Source of the DNA: JAFKFH01 sp017307375
Lineage (GTDB): Bacteria > Pseudomonadota > Alphaproteobacteria > Ferrovibrionales > Ferrovibrionaceae
Direction of reading: 5' to 3'
DNA: 64,000 nt
Assembly (NCBI GenBank): GCA_965229335.1
Contig: OZ245874.1
Span: forward strand, 6,014,001 to 6,078,000
Part shown: positions 9,544 through 19,000 of the stretch, piece by piece
Layout: the number at the start of each line of letters is the position of its first letter
How positions within the stretch are numbered: the first letter of the stretch is position 1
The notes under the pieces: generated by a model
The model's database searches: none
Told to the model about the DNA's origin: nothing
What the model saw: only the letters and a program-made list of their open reading frames with translations
Program-made: the position numbers and the translations under genes

Positions 9544-10809
9544 ATGCCCAGCGACGCGATCCTGCGGCGCCTGCTGGCGCTGCACCCCAAGGTGATCGAC
9601 CTGTCGCTCGACCGCCTGCGGCGGCTGCTGGACGCGCTGGGCAACCCGGAGCGGCGGCTGCCGCCGGTGATCCATGTGGCCGGCACCAACGGCAAGGGTT
9701 CGCTGGTCGCCTATCTCCGCGCGATGCACGAGGCCGCCGACAAGTCGGTGCATGTCTACACCTCGCCGCATCTGGTGCGCTTCCACGAACGCATCCGCGT
9801 GGCCGGCAAACTCATCGCCGAGGACGCGCTCTCAGACCTGCTGACGCGCTGCGAGGCGCTGAACGAAGGCCACAACATCACCTTCTTCGAGGCGACGACG
9901 GCCGCGGCCTTCCTCGCCTTCGCCGAGACGCCGGCCGACATGCTGCTGCTCGAGGTGGGGTTGGGCGGCCGGCTCGACGCCACCAACGTGGTCGACCGGC
10001 CGGTGCTGACCGCGATCACCCCGGTCTCGCTCGACCACCAGCAGTTCCTGGGCGACACCGTCGAGCTGATCGCCGCCGAGAAGGCCGGCATCATCAAGCC
10101 CGGCGTGCCCTGCGTGGTCGGGCCGCAGATGCCCGCCGCCGCCGGGGTGATCGCGGCGGAAGCGGCGAAACTCGGCGCCCCGCTGGTGCGCCACGGCCAT
10201 GAATGGACGGTGACGCCGACCGCTGCCGGCTTCCGCTGGGACGGCCCGGGCGGCACACTGGATCTGCCCCGCCCCGCTTTGCCCGGCCATCACCAGATCG
10301 AGAATGCCGGCAGCGCGGTGGCCTGCGCCCGCACGCTGGGCACGCTCGACGACAGGGCGATCGCGGCAGGCATCGCCCGCGTCGAATGGCCCGCCCGGCT
10401 GCAGCGCCTGACCCGCGGCCCGCTGGTCGAACGCCTCGGCCCCGACGCCGAACTCTGGCTCGACGGCGGCCACAACCCGGCGGCCGGCGAGATTCTCGCC
10501 GCCCATTTCGCGGGCGGCGGCGACCGGAAGCTGCATCTGATCGCCGGCATGCTGAACACCAAGGACGCCACCGGCTTCTTCCGCCCGCTGCAGGGCATCG
10601 CCACCGACGTGCAGACGGTGGCGATTCCGGAAGAGGCGAACAGCCTGCCCCCGGACGTCCTGGCCGGCTTTGCCCGCGAGGCCGGGCTCGAGGCCCGCGT
10701 CGCTCCGTCGGTCGAGGCGGCGATGGCCGCCATCCCCCCCGGGCCGTCGCGGGTGCTGATCTGCGGGTCGCTTTATCTCGCCGGGACGGTGCTCAGCGAG
10801 AACGGTTAA
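9544..10809 (+). CDS. folC: Bifunctional folylpolyglutamate synthase / dihydrofolate synthase
   Basis: Mur-ligase-family enzyme adding glutamate to dihydropteroate and to folates with ATP. 421 aa. Visible motifs: the P-loop GTNGKGS near residue 48, the folate/Mg loop LLLEVGLGGRLDATNVV, and LWLDGGHNPAA in the C-terminal domain. It starts 22 bp after accD and ends the trp-acc-fol unit. In relatives trxA usually follows on the opposite strand; here a foreign block of about 4.8 kb separates the two. Confidence 0.95.
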   Translation: MPSDAILRRLLALHPKVIDLSLDRLRRLLDALGNPERRLPPVIHVAGTNGKGSLVAYLRAMHEAADKSVHVYTSPHLVRFHERIRVAGKLIAEDALSDLLTRCEALNEGHNITFFEATTAAAFLAFAETPADMLLLEVGLGGRLDATNVVDRPVLTAITPVSLDHQQFLGDTVELIAAEKAGIIKPGVPCVVGPQMPAAAGVIAAEAAKLGAPLVRHGHEWTVTPTAAGFRWDGPGGTLDLPRPALPGHHQIENAGSAVACARTLGTLDDRAIAAGIARVEWPARLQRLTRGPLVERLGPDAELWLDGGHNPAAGEILAAHFAGGGDRKLHLIAGMLNTKDATGFFRPLQGIATDVQTVAIPEEANSLPPDVLAGFAREAGLEARVAPSVEAAMAAIPPGPSRVLICGSLYLAGTVLSENG

Positions 10810-10847
10810 ACCTAACCCAGGTCAATCCTGATATTATGTAGCATTCG

Positions 10848-11618
10848 TCAAAGTTGTTGCTGCTTATAATTTTCCTTCTTTCTTGGCAAGTCATCCCAGG
10901 TCCGACCATCCAGTATACGCCCGCTCTTCTTTTTGTTTTTCCCGCCCCATTGTTTAAAATGAAATGCCACCCCTTCGACTACGCATTGGTCTCGAATTGA
11001 GCGGACCCAAGATATGTCCATTGGTCTTGCGTTCGGTCCACTTTCTCCTCCAGCGATAGCCCAATGGATGCCCGATAGATCCAGATCAGACAAGGGCCCC
11101 AAAAGCGGCTCTAAGCTCAAGAAACGAACAGCAGCAGGAACGTATCGGAGATCATCAATGCGAAATTCATATTCAGCATTCTCTACGCTAACTCCCATCC
11201 ATATATTTTCTACCCACTCTAATTCATGCGCCAATTTCTTTAATCTATCAGATCTTTTTGTTAATATTTGATATGTATGCCTAGGAGTACTTTTCATCGT
11301 ATCAAAAACTAGTTTTATGAATTCAAGAGGCACATCATCATGAAAAAGGTCAGACATACTATTTACAAAAATCATTCTCCCTTGAGACCATTTCTTGGGT
11401 GTATCTAAAGAATCAAAGTCTAGGTTAATTTTTCCATTCCACTTCGCTCTACCGCCGGATATTCTTGTAGTTTCTTCATATTTGCGCTGCCCCATCAAGC
11501 TCAACCGATGTGCCATACGCATCGCGTAGCAATTTGTGCAGCCAGGAGAAAGTATCGAGCAACCTGCAACCGGGTTCCACGTCGCCTCTGTCCATTCAAT
11601 CGGCGAATTAGTGGCCAT
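10848..11618 (-). CDS. Three-Cys-motif protein, DUF5131 / phage Gp37-Gp68 family
   Basis: 256-aa protein of a family first named from phage proteins, with no established biochemical role. It opens with IEWTEATWNPVAGC, and cysteines C20, C27 and C30 form a CX6CX2C cluster, which looks like a variant 4Fe-4S site of the radical-SAM type. Further family segments are QILTKRSDRL, LSLEPLLGP and IAGGESGPNARP, ending with FKQWGG. The start at 11618 has AAAGGAGA just upstream. It lies 11 bp after its partner TcmP on the same strand and is AT-rich against GC-rich core genes, so it was probably acquired. The function of the pair is unknown; defence against phage or nucleic-acid modification are possibilities only. 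Confidence 0.8.
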   Translation of the reverse strand: MATNSPIEWTEATWNPVAGCSILSPGCTNCYAMRMAHRLSLMGQRKYEETTRISGGRAKWNGKINLDFDSLDTPKKWSQGRMIFVNSMSDLFHDDVPLEFIKLVFDTMKSTPRHTYQILTKRSDRLKKLAHELEWVENIWMGVSVENAEYEFRIDDLRYVPAAVRFLSLEPLLGPLSDLDLSGIHWAIAGGESGPNARPMDISWVRSIRDQCVVEGVAFHFKQWGGKNKKKSGRILDGRTWDDLPRKKENYKQQQL

Positions 11619-11629
11619 GCCGGTCTCCT

Positions 11630-12733
11630 TTAAGGAAATTGAACTCTAACGTGTTTCGCAAACGTGTGCTTTCGACGCCCCGCTGCGGAGGGAACACACA
11701 CGATCTTACCCTCAGCTTCTAATTTCATGAGAGCGTCTTTGTAATTTCTCTCTATATAGCGCTTGTCAATATGATGAAACTCGTAAATTTCCTCCATGGT
11801 TAGGGTCTGACCAGCAAAATCACTTAGCAACATTCCTGCCAACTCTTCCAGCGGCCGCTGCAAGGAGAAAAGAAGAGGAGTTGTCTGATCTGCCGGGCAA
11901 TACGTAAATGATGGCACCCCTTGATCAATCAATGAGCTTTCGCGCGCCATTATATCTTTCATGATTTTGTAGCCCAATGGATGCTTACTAACAAAAATTA
12001 AACAATGCGACGTTCTAGATCCATTCTCATTCTTGAATCGAAATGGAAGTACATATTTTCCGCCAAGCCCCCTGAGCGAAACCGCCAAATACTCAAGAAT
12101 TATTGCCTCGCGCTCATAAGGTTTTTTATCTTGCAATTTCAATCTCAGTTCATTTGCGCGATTCTCACCAAACAAAGCATTGAGATGCTTTTCTACCGAA
12201 GAATTCGCCAACCCCGCATTAATTCTTTGATAATTAAAAAAGAAAACGCAATCGCACCCCCAATCCTTTATAACACCATGTATAATTCTTAGAGATAGCC
12301 CCTTGTATCCAAAAGGATCAATGAACGAGAATGAGGGCACAAGTTTTGTTTCACTAAAATAATCCTGCGCATCCCTATCAACATCATTATTCATTACAAC
12401 AGGTTTGTATTTTAATCTTTCAACACCATCAAGCTTTCCGATTTCTTCGACAAGTGTACTACTATGATCTTTGTCAATGTCGTTGAATAATGCCACGAGC
12501 ATCTTAGCCATCCTATCATCTGCTATGGCCTTCTGCAAAACCAACAGGGGTGTGGAAGCGGATCCATCCTTATATCGCCCAGGCCCCGCGTACAAATCTA
12601 TATATGCAATTTTTCCTTCCCCTCTTTCAGCACTAGGCATTATTACTTTAGACCACGCATCAAAATACTTTTGGACAATGCGGGCCTTGATCTCAGATTG
12701 ATCGGATCTTTCTTCGAAAAACTTGGAAGCCAT
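11630..12733 (-). CDS. tcmP: Three-Cys-motif partner protein TcmP
   Basis: 367-aa protein of the family that regularly accompanies the three-Cys-motif (Gp37/Gp68-like) proteins. The fold seems related to Rossmann methyltransferases: IAYIDLYAGPG at 43-52 resembles a SAM-binding motif I, NDID at 84-87 an acidic loop, and SFSFIDPFG near 135-142 a motif IV. The C-terminal third looks like a winged helix (MEEIYEFHHIDKRYIERNYKDALMKLEAEGKIV has that pattern). Start: ATG 12733 with GAGGA six bases upstream. It is AT-rich with many AAA, ATT and AGA codons, unlike its neighbours. It is transcribed first, with DUF5131 after an 11-bp gap. No catalytic role is proven. Confidence 0.8.
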   Translation of the reverse strand: MASKFFEERSDQSEIKARIVQKYFDAWSKVIMPSAERGEGKIAYIDLYAGPGRYKDGSASTPLLVLQKAIADDRMAKMLVALFNDIDKDHSSTLVEEIGKLDGVERLKYKPVVMNNDVDRDAQDYFSETKLVPSFSFIDPFGYKGLSLRIIHGVIKDWGCDCVFFFNYQRINAGLANSSVEKHLNALFGENRANELRLKLQDKKPYEREAIILEYLAVSLRGLGGKYVLPFRFKNENGSRTSHCLIFVSKHPLGYKIMKDIMARESSLIDQGVPSFTYCPADQTTPLLFSLQRPLEELAGMLLSDFAGQTLTMEEIYEFHHIDKRYIERNYKDALMKLEAEGKIVCVPSAAGRRKHTFAKHVRVQFP

Positions 12734-12955
12734 TTGTTTCCTCTTTTTTCAGTCGAAAATTCGCCTTTTATATCTACTCTCCATAGCTACTCTAGAACAA
12801 ATAAGGAATATCGCAATACTCCCCGAGCTAGCAAATCATCGCTCAATCCGCAGCTTGTGCATTATCAGTCGACAACGCCTCGACGTAGGAACTCGTCTCG
12901 ACGACAACGTCCTTTCGCCATATAGATAGAAAGCCTACCTACTTTCCGAGTCTCC
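12734..12955. other. AT-rich spacer at the right edge of the TcmP cassette
   Basis: 222 bp without a supported gene, between divergent tcmP and the MarR gene. On the minus strand TATAAA (12767-12772) lies about 35 bp before the tcmP ATG and could be part of its promoter. On the plus strand, CTTTC (12912-12916), GAAAG (12929-12933) and CTTTC (12942-12946) form overlapping short inverted repeats just before the MarR start and might be its operator; this is weak. Composition changes from AT-rich to GC-rich near 12955, marking the edge of the acquired cassette. Confidence 0.4.
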
Positions 12956-13381
12956 ATGCCCGATACCGCCCACGACCTCGCCGAAGCCCTGCGCCCGGCC
13001 CTCTATCGCCTCTATCGCCTGCTGCGGCGGGAGAGCGAGGGGTTGGGGGTCACGGGGCTGCAATTCCTGCTGCTGGCGATCATCGGCAAGAACCCGGGCA
13101 TCGGCACCGCCGAGCTGGCGCGGATGGAACGGCTGCGCGGCCCGACGATTTCGGGTCATGTGCGGCTGATGGAGGCCGCCGGGCTGATCGTCCGCAGCGC
13201 CGGCGAGCATGAGGACCGGCGCCGCGTCGGGCTGACCGTCACGGCGAAGGGCCAGGCGGTCATCGACGAGATGCAGCGCCGCCGCGTCGACTGGCTGGCC
13301 CGCCGCATCGCCCATCTGTCCGACGCCGAACGCAGCGCGCTGGCCGCCGCCATCGCCCCCCTTGCAAGGTTGAGTGAATGA
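12956..13381 (+). CDS. MarR-family transcriptional regulator
   Basis: 141-aa winged-helix dimer of the MarR type. The recognition helix region reads GTAELARMERLRGPTISGHVRLMEAAGLI, followed by the wing EHEDRRRVGLTVTAKG; the N- and C-terminal helices form the dimer interface. It overlaps the following MFS exporter by ATGA, so the two are coupled. The usual logic is repression of the operon, released by a phenolic or drug-like ligand. The sequence before it contains short inverted repeats that could be the operator. Confidence 0.9.
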   Translation: MPDTAHDLAEALRPALYRLYRLLRRESEGLGVTGLQFLLLAIIGKNPGIGTAELARMERLRGPTISGHVRLMEAAGLIVRSAGEHEDRRRVGLTVTAKGQAVIDEMQRRRVDWLARRIAHLSDAERSALAAAIAPLARLSE

Positions 13382-14898
13382 GCGCGCCCGACGAGACCGA
13401 CGACAGCCCGGAAGCCCTGGTCCGCCGGCGCGAGATCCGCCGGGTCTATTACGGGCTGATGATCACCCTGGCGCTGTCGGCGCTGGACCAGTCGATCGTC
13501 GCCACCGCCCTGCCCCGCATCGTCGGCGACCTGGGCGGGGTCACCCATCTGTCCTGGGTCGTCACCGCCTATGTGCTGACCACCACGGCGACGATGCCGC
13601 TGTACGGCAAGCTGTCCGACCAGTACGGCCGCAAGCCGATGATCTATGCGGCGATCCTGATCTTCCTGGCCGGTTCGGCGCTGTGCGGCCTGGCCCAGAG
13701 CATGACCCAGCTGATCGTGTTCCGCGCCATCCAGGGGCTGGGCGCCGGCGGGCTGCTGCCGCTGGCCCAGATCATCATCGGCGACCTGGTGCCGCCGCGC
13801 CAGCGCGGCCGGCGCCAGGGGCTGATCGGCATGGTCTTCGCCGTCTCCAGCGTCGCCGGGCCGATCGTCGGCGGCATCATCACCGATGCGCTGTCCTGGC
13901 ACTGGATCTTCTACATCAACCTGCCGGTCGGGCTGATCGCGATCGTGATGATCGGCACGGCGCTGCGCCGCCGCCACCAGGAAACCCGGCGCCAGATCGA
14001 CTATGCCGGCGCCATCCTGCTGGCGGCCGCCACCACCGCGCTGCTGCTGGTGCTGAGCCTGGGCGGCGCCACCCTGCCCTGGCTGTCGCCCGAGATCTTC
14101 GGCTTTGCCGCCGCCACGCTGGTGCTGGCCGTGCTGTTCGTGTGGCGCGAGCAGGCGGCGCCCGAGCCGATCCTGCCGATGACGCTGTTCGGCAACCGGC
14201 TGTTCGTCGTCGCCTGCGTCGTGCTGGCGCTGACCTTCATGGGGCTGATGGGGGCGAGCGTCTTCTTCCCGCTGTTCTTCCAGGTGGTGCTGGGGGTCGA
14301 TGCCGCCTCGTCCGGCCTGCTGATCAGCGCGCTGATGTTCGGCATCGTCATCTCGTCGTTCACCAACGGCCGCGTCATGCAGCGGACCGGCCGCTACAAG
14401 CCGGCGCAGATCGTCGGGCTGGGCGCCGCCTCGCTGGCCTTCGTCGGGCTGAGCTGGGGGGCGCTGACCGGCAAGGGGCTGTGGGTGATCGAGCCGGCGC
14501 TGCTGGCCGTGGGCCTCGGCCTCGGCCTGGTCATGCCGAACATGACGACGGCGGTGCAGAACGCCGTGCCGCTGCGCGACATGGGCGCGGCCACCGCGAC
14601 GCTGGCCTTCTTCCGCTCGCTGGGCGGGGTCGTCGGCGTCGCCGCCTCGGGCGCGGTGCTGTCGGGCAAGCTGCACGGCCAGCTGGCCGGCCTCGGCGGC
14701 CATGGCGAGGCGGCGCTGGCCGCCGGCATCGACCAGATCCGCGCGCTGGCCGAGCCCGAGCGGCTGGCCGTCGTCGCCGCCTATCGCGATGCGATCTCGA
14801 CCACCTTCCTGATGGGCATCGGCATCATCGGACTGGCCTTCCTGCTGGTCTTCCTGCTGCCCGAACTGCCGCTGCGGTCGGGCAAGCCGGCGGAATGA
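13378..14898 (+). CDS. DHA2-family (EmrB/QacA-like) MFS drug exporter
   Basis: 506-aa inner-membrane proton antiporter with about 14 predicted helices. Helix 1 motif LDQSIVATALPRIVGDLG is the DHA2 hallmark (motif D1), GKLSDQYGRKPMI is motif A, and SVAGPIVGGIITDALSWHWIFYINLPVG is motif C in helix 5. It is translationally coupled to the MarR regulator, which suggests substrate-induced efflux of toxic compounds. No EmrA-type membrane-fusion partner lies beside it. Confidence 0.92.
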   Translation: MSAPDETDDSPEALVRRREIRRVYYGLMITLALSALDQSIVATALPRIVGDLGGVTHLSWVVTAYVLTTTATMPLYGKLSDQYGRKPMIYAAILIFLAGSALCGLAQSMTQLIVFRAIQGLGAGGLLPLAQIIIGDLVPPRQRGRRQGLIGMVFAVSSVAGPIVGGIITDALSWHWIFYINLPVGLIAIVMIGTALRRRHQETRRQIDYAGAILLAAATTALLLVLSLGGATLPWLSPEIFGFAAATLVLAVLFVWREQAAPEPILPMTLFGNRLFVVACVVLALTFMGLMGASVFFPLFFQVVLGVDAASSGLLISALMFGIVISSFTNGRVMQRTGRYKPAQIVGLGAASLAFVGLSWGALTGKGLWVIEPALLAVGLGLGLVMPNMTTAVQNAVPLRDMGAATATLAFFRSLGGVVGVAASGAVLSGKLHGQLAGLGGHGEAALAAGIDQIRALAEPERLAVVAAYRDAISTTFLMGIGIIGLAFLLVFLLPELPLRSGKPAE

Positions 14899-14973
14899 CC
14901 GGGATGTGACGGCCGGCATGTCCGGCCGCCCGGGTCCGCGCGACACTCCGGTCACCGACTGGAGGATCAAGCC

Positions 14974-15165
14974 ATGCCCGCCCACGACCAGCGCCTCGAC
15001 GATGCCATCCGCACCGCGGTCAGCGGTGGCGGCCGCAATGATCTGCACCAGGTGGTCGCCGATATCTGGCGGCAGATGAGCGACAAGGCGATCCGCGCGC
15101 TGGATGCCGGCCCGGCGGACAGGCCGGCGGGCGCCCGCATCCGCATCGTCGCCAGCCAGCCCTGA
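14974..15165 (+). CDS. Small hypothetical protein, 63 aa
   Basis: I do not recognise this protein. A strong GGAGG lies about 9 bases before ATG 14974, and codon use is typical of the GC-rich host, so it is probably real. It is soluble and mixed-charge, with a helical centre (NDLHQVVADIWRQMSDKAIRALD). It sits between the DHA2 exporter and the MAPEG gene, all on one strand with 59-75 bp gaps, and may be co-transcribed. Confidence 0.55.
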   Translation: MPAHDQRLDDAIRTAVSGGGRNDLHQVVADIWRQMSDKAIRALDAGPADRPAGARIRIVASQP

Positions 15166-15224
15166 ACGCCCAGAGGACACGATCCCACAACTGCCGCGAC
15201 GACCGAACGGGGGAGTGACGCGCG

Positions 15225-15590
15225 ATGAAGACCGAACTGGCGATGCTGATGGCGACCGGCGTGCTCTATGCCGCGCTGATGATGCCGTCGCGATCGATGG
15301 CGGCGGCGGTTCCGGCCGGCGGGCCGGCACCGGGCGGCTGGGTCGGGCGGGCCGGCGAGGCCCGGGCCAGCCTGGCCGAGGCGATGATCCCCTTCGCGCT
15401 CTGCGTGCTGGCGGTGGCGGCGACCGGCGAGGCCACCATGCTGTCGGCGATGGGCGCGCAGCTGTTCCTGGCGGCAAGGCTTGCCCATGCCGCCGTCACG
15501 CTGGCCGGGGCCGGCTGGCTGCGCCCGCCGGCCTGGCTGGCCGGCATGGTCGGCACCGGGCTGGTGGTCAGCGCCCTGTTCCAGGGCTGA
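15225..15590 (+). CDS. MAPEG-family membrane protein
   Basis: 121-aa protein with four hydrophobic segments. The segment RAGEARASLAEAMIPF corresponds to the conserved RAxRAxxNxxE region of MAPEG proteins (membrane-associated glutathione and eicosanoid enzymes), with several changes (Ser-Leu-Ala in place of the usual Asn-x-x). Bacterial MAPEG proteins are often of unknown function, some being glutathione transferases. Start: ATG 15225 after GGGGGAG. A strong GC-rich hairpin follows the stop. Confidence 0.72.
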   Translation: MKTELAMLMATGVLYAALMMPSRSMAAAVPAGGPAPGGWVGRAGEARASLAEAMIPFALCVLAVAATGEATMLSAMGAQLFLAARLAHAAVTLAGAGWLRPPAWLAGMVGTGLVVSALFQG

Positions 15591-15629
15591 AGCGCCGGGC
15601 CTTAAATATATACTGGCCTGAAATGCGAA

Positions 15630-15655
15630 GCGGCGGCCGGTTGCCCGGCCGCCGC
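15630..15655. terminator. Hairpin between convergent MAPEG and trxA genes
   Basis: Perfect 11-bp stem, GCGGCGGCCGG (15630-15640) with CCGGCCGCCGC (15645-15655), and a 4-base loop. It lies between two stop codons of converging genes. The flanks are not U-rich, so it is a probable bidirectional terminator or roadblock rather than a textbook one. Confidence 0.5.
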
Positions 15656-15678
15656 CCGTCAACGCGGGAAACCCGTCG

Positions 15679-15999
15679 TCAGATCGACGAATTGATCCAT
15701 TCGACGATGCGGCTCTTCGGCAGGGCGCCGACCTTGGTCGCCGCGACCTGGCCGTTCTTGAACAGCATCAGCGTCGGGATGCCGCGCACGCCGTACTTGG
15801 TCGGCACGGTCGGGTTCTCGTCGATGTTGATCTTGGCGACCGTCAGGTTGCCGCCCATCTCCTTGGCGATTTCCTCGAGCGCCGGGGCGATCTGCTTGCA
15901 CGGCCCGCACCATTCGGCCCAGAAATCGACCAGGACCGGGCCGGTCGCCTTGAGAACGTCGCTGTCGAACGACGCATCGGTCACGGGATTGGTCGCCAT
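15679..15999 (-). CDS. trxA: Thioredoxin
   Basis: 106-aa cytosolic dithiol-disulfide reductase. The active site WCGPC has Cys31 and Cys34; the cis-proline loop GIPTLMLF is intact. The frame extends to 16020, but ATG 15999 with GAGGAA upstream gives the standard N-terminus MATNPVTDASF. It is the last gene of the tsaE-amgK-murU-addB-addA-trxA run, 55 bp after addA. Confidence 0.97.
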   Translation of the reverse strand: MATNPVTDASFDSDVLKATGPVLVDFWAEWCGPCKQIAPALEEIAKEMGGNLTVAKINIDENPTVPTKYGVRGIPTLMLFKNGQVAATKVGALPKSRIVEWINSSI

Positions 16000-16054
16000 T
16001 TGGTTCCTCGTTCGTATCACTGCTGGTTGGGCTAAAGGTAGGAACCCGGGGAGG

Positions 16055-19000
16055 TCAGGTCAAGGACGCCTGCAAGACCCGGTCGAGCAGGTCGGCCGGC
16101 AATTCCATCAGCCGGGCGCCGTCGGTCCAGATCAGCGCGCACTCGACCGGCAGGCCCGGGAAGACCTGGGCCAGCACCGCGCGATAGAGCGCCATCTGCC
16201 GCAGATAGACCCGCGCCACCGCCTCGGGCACCGCCGGGGGCGGCCGGTTGGTCTTGAAATCGACCACCAGCACCCGCGATTCGGTCACCACCAGCCGGTC
16301 GACCTGGCCCGACACCACCTGGGGGCCGACACGGCCGACGATCGGCAGTTCGGCCCGGCTGCCCGGGCCGAAGACGGCGGCAAAGCGCGGGTTTTCCAGC
16401 ACCGCCAGCACCTCTTCCGCCAGCGCCGCCTGGTCGGGCGGGGCCAGCGCCAGGCCGGGCTTGGCCAGATGCCGCCGCGCCGCCGCCGCCCGGTCGGCCG
16501 CCGGCAGGTCGGGCAGCACCTGCAGCAGGTCGTGGACGATGCGGCCGCGGCGAAAGCGGGCCTGGGCACCCAGCCGCGGGCTGAGCGCCGGGGGATCGGC
16601 CTCGGTCTCGCGCGAGGGGGCCAGCGGCCGCGACGGCACCGGCTCCTCCGGCGGCGGGCGGCGGCTCCAGGCGGGGACGCCGACCGCCGGGGTTTCGGGC
16701 GTGGCGGCCAGCCGCACCGCCGCCAGTTCCGGCGGGTCGACCACCAGTTCCGGGGCGACGCCGGCGACCAGGTTGTACCAGCATCCCTCGGCCGGCGGGC
16801 GGGCGCCCTTGGCGCCGGCGACCAGCAGCCGGTCGCGCGCCCGGGTCAGCGCGACATAGAGCAGCCGGCGGTATTCCTGCATCTGCTCGTCGCGCGCCGC
16901 GGCGATCAGCTCGCCGACCAGGCGGGGCGATTCGGCCTTGGGGCCGCGCCAGATCAGCGCCCGCGGCTCGTTGCCGCCGGGCCAGAGCAGGCGGGGGTCG
17001 TGGGTATGGTCGGGCGCCGACAGCGAATCGGGCAGGATGACGATCGGCGCCTCCAGCCCCTTGGCGCCGTGCACCGTCATGATGCGCACCTCGCCGCGCG
17101 CCTGGTCCAGGTCGCGCTTGACCTCGATCGCCTGGTGTTCCAGCCAGTGCAGGAAGCTTTCCAGCGACGGGGCGTGGGTCTGTTCGAAGACCAGCGCCTG
17201 TTCCAGCATCTCCTCGATCGGGTCCAGCGCCTCGGTCCCCAGCCGCGCCACCAGGCGGTCGCGGCCGCGCCGGGCCGACAACAGGTCGGCGTAGAACTCG
17301 TAAGGCGCGACGAAATCGGCGCGGGCCAGCAATTCGGCCAGTTCCGCGGCGGCGCGCGCCCATTTCGGCTGCTCGCCCGCGCGCCGGCGCAGGGTCGGCC
17401 ACAGCCGCGCCTTGGCCCGGTCATGGCACAGCGCGAACAGATCGTCGTCGTCGAAGCCGTAGAGCGGGCTTTTCAGCACCGTCGCCAGCGTCAGGTCGTC
17501 GTCGGCCAGCAGGCAGAACCGGCCCAGCGCGATCAGGTCCATCACCGCGAGCTGTTCGGTCAGCACCAGGCGGTCGGCACCGGCGACCGGCACGCCCAGC
17601 AGCTTCAGTTCGGTGACGATGGCGGCGGCAAGCTGGCCGCGCCGGCGCACCAGGATCAGCACGTCGCCGGGATCGGTGCCGCCGGCGACCCACATCGCCA
17701 CCTGGCGGCCGATATCGCGGGCCAGCCGCACCTTGGGGTTGTCTTCCGGCAGATATTCGGTGGGCGCCCGCCAGTCGGTCGCCGCCTCGCGGACCACCGG
17801 TTCCAGCAGCGGCCAGATCTCGGCCCGGCCGGGCTGGTCGACGCGGAACGGAATATGGCGCACCGTCTCGTGCTCGGCGACGCCGCCGCGCGCGGCGGGC
17901 TGCGCGAAGACGCGGTCGACCAGGTCCAGCACCGGCGGGGCCGAGCGGAACGAGATGGCCAGCGCCACGTCCTCGAAGGCCAGTTCGGCCGCGCGTGCCT
18001 TCAGTTCGAAGACCTGGCGCATCTCCTCGAACCGGGCGGGCACCGCGCCCTGGAACGAATAGATCGACTGCTTGCGGTCGCCGACGGCGAAGACCGTGCG
18101 CACCGCCTCGCGGGCGCCGCTGCCGGCGAAGAATTCCTCGACCAGGGCGGCGACCACCTCCCATTGCTCGGGGGCGGTGTCCTGCGCCTCGTCGACCAGC
18201 AGGTGATCGATGCCGCCGTCGAGCTTGTAGAGCACCCACGGCGCGATGCCCGGCTTCTGCAGGAGGTCGCGGGTGCGCAGGATCAGATCGTCGTAGTCGA
18301 GCAGGCCGCGGGCGGCCTTGCCCGTCTCGTAGCGCGCCAGGAAGGCCAGGCCCAGCCGGATCAGCAGCGCCGACCGCGCCAGCGTGCGGGCGGCGCGGAT
18401 CCGCTCCAGCACCGCGGCCAGCCGCGCCTGCTCGGCCGCCACCAGCGCCTCCAGCCCCGGTTCGGCATCCACGGCCTTCTTCGTCGCGATGCTCTTCAGC
18501 GCCTTCGGCTCGCCGTCGGCGCGCAGGAACAGCGACTGGTAGTCGGCCCAGCCGGCCAGCCGGCCGGCGCCGTCGGCCTTCAGCCACTGGCGCAGCACCG
18601 CGCAGCGGCCGCGGTCGTTGTCGTTGCCGCAGTCGAGCGCCGCGGCGATACGGCCGAGATCGACCGGATCGGTCGCCGCGGCGAAGGCCTGGCGGGCCGC
18701 CGCCTCGCTGTCGCCGGGATTGATCCCCAGGACGGCCGCGGTCGCCGCGATCAGCGCGGCGGGGTCGTCGCCATGGCGGGCGACCAGCCCCTTCAGCTTC
18801 TTGCGCTCGCGGATCAGGCCGTCGAGCAGGCTGGCGAAGCCGGTCTCTTCCAGCAGCGCGACGATGTCGGCCCGCGCCCGGGCCAGATCGGGATCGGGGT
18901 CGGACAACACCCCGGCCCGCGCCGCCTCGGCCAGCTCGGCGGCGGCCTGGTCGTCGGCGATGGCGAAATCGGGGGCGATGCCCGCCTCCAGCGGAAAGCG

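Noticed and set aside
13156..15477. 773-aa minus-strand frame opposite the DHA2 exporter and MarR gene
   Set aside because: No motif, extreme composition, and it covers genes with clear membrane and helix-turn-helix signatures.
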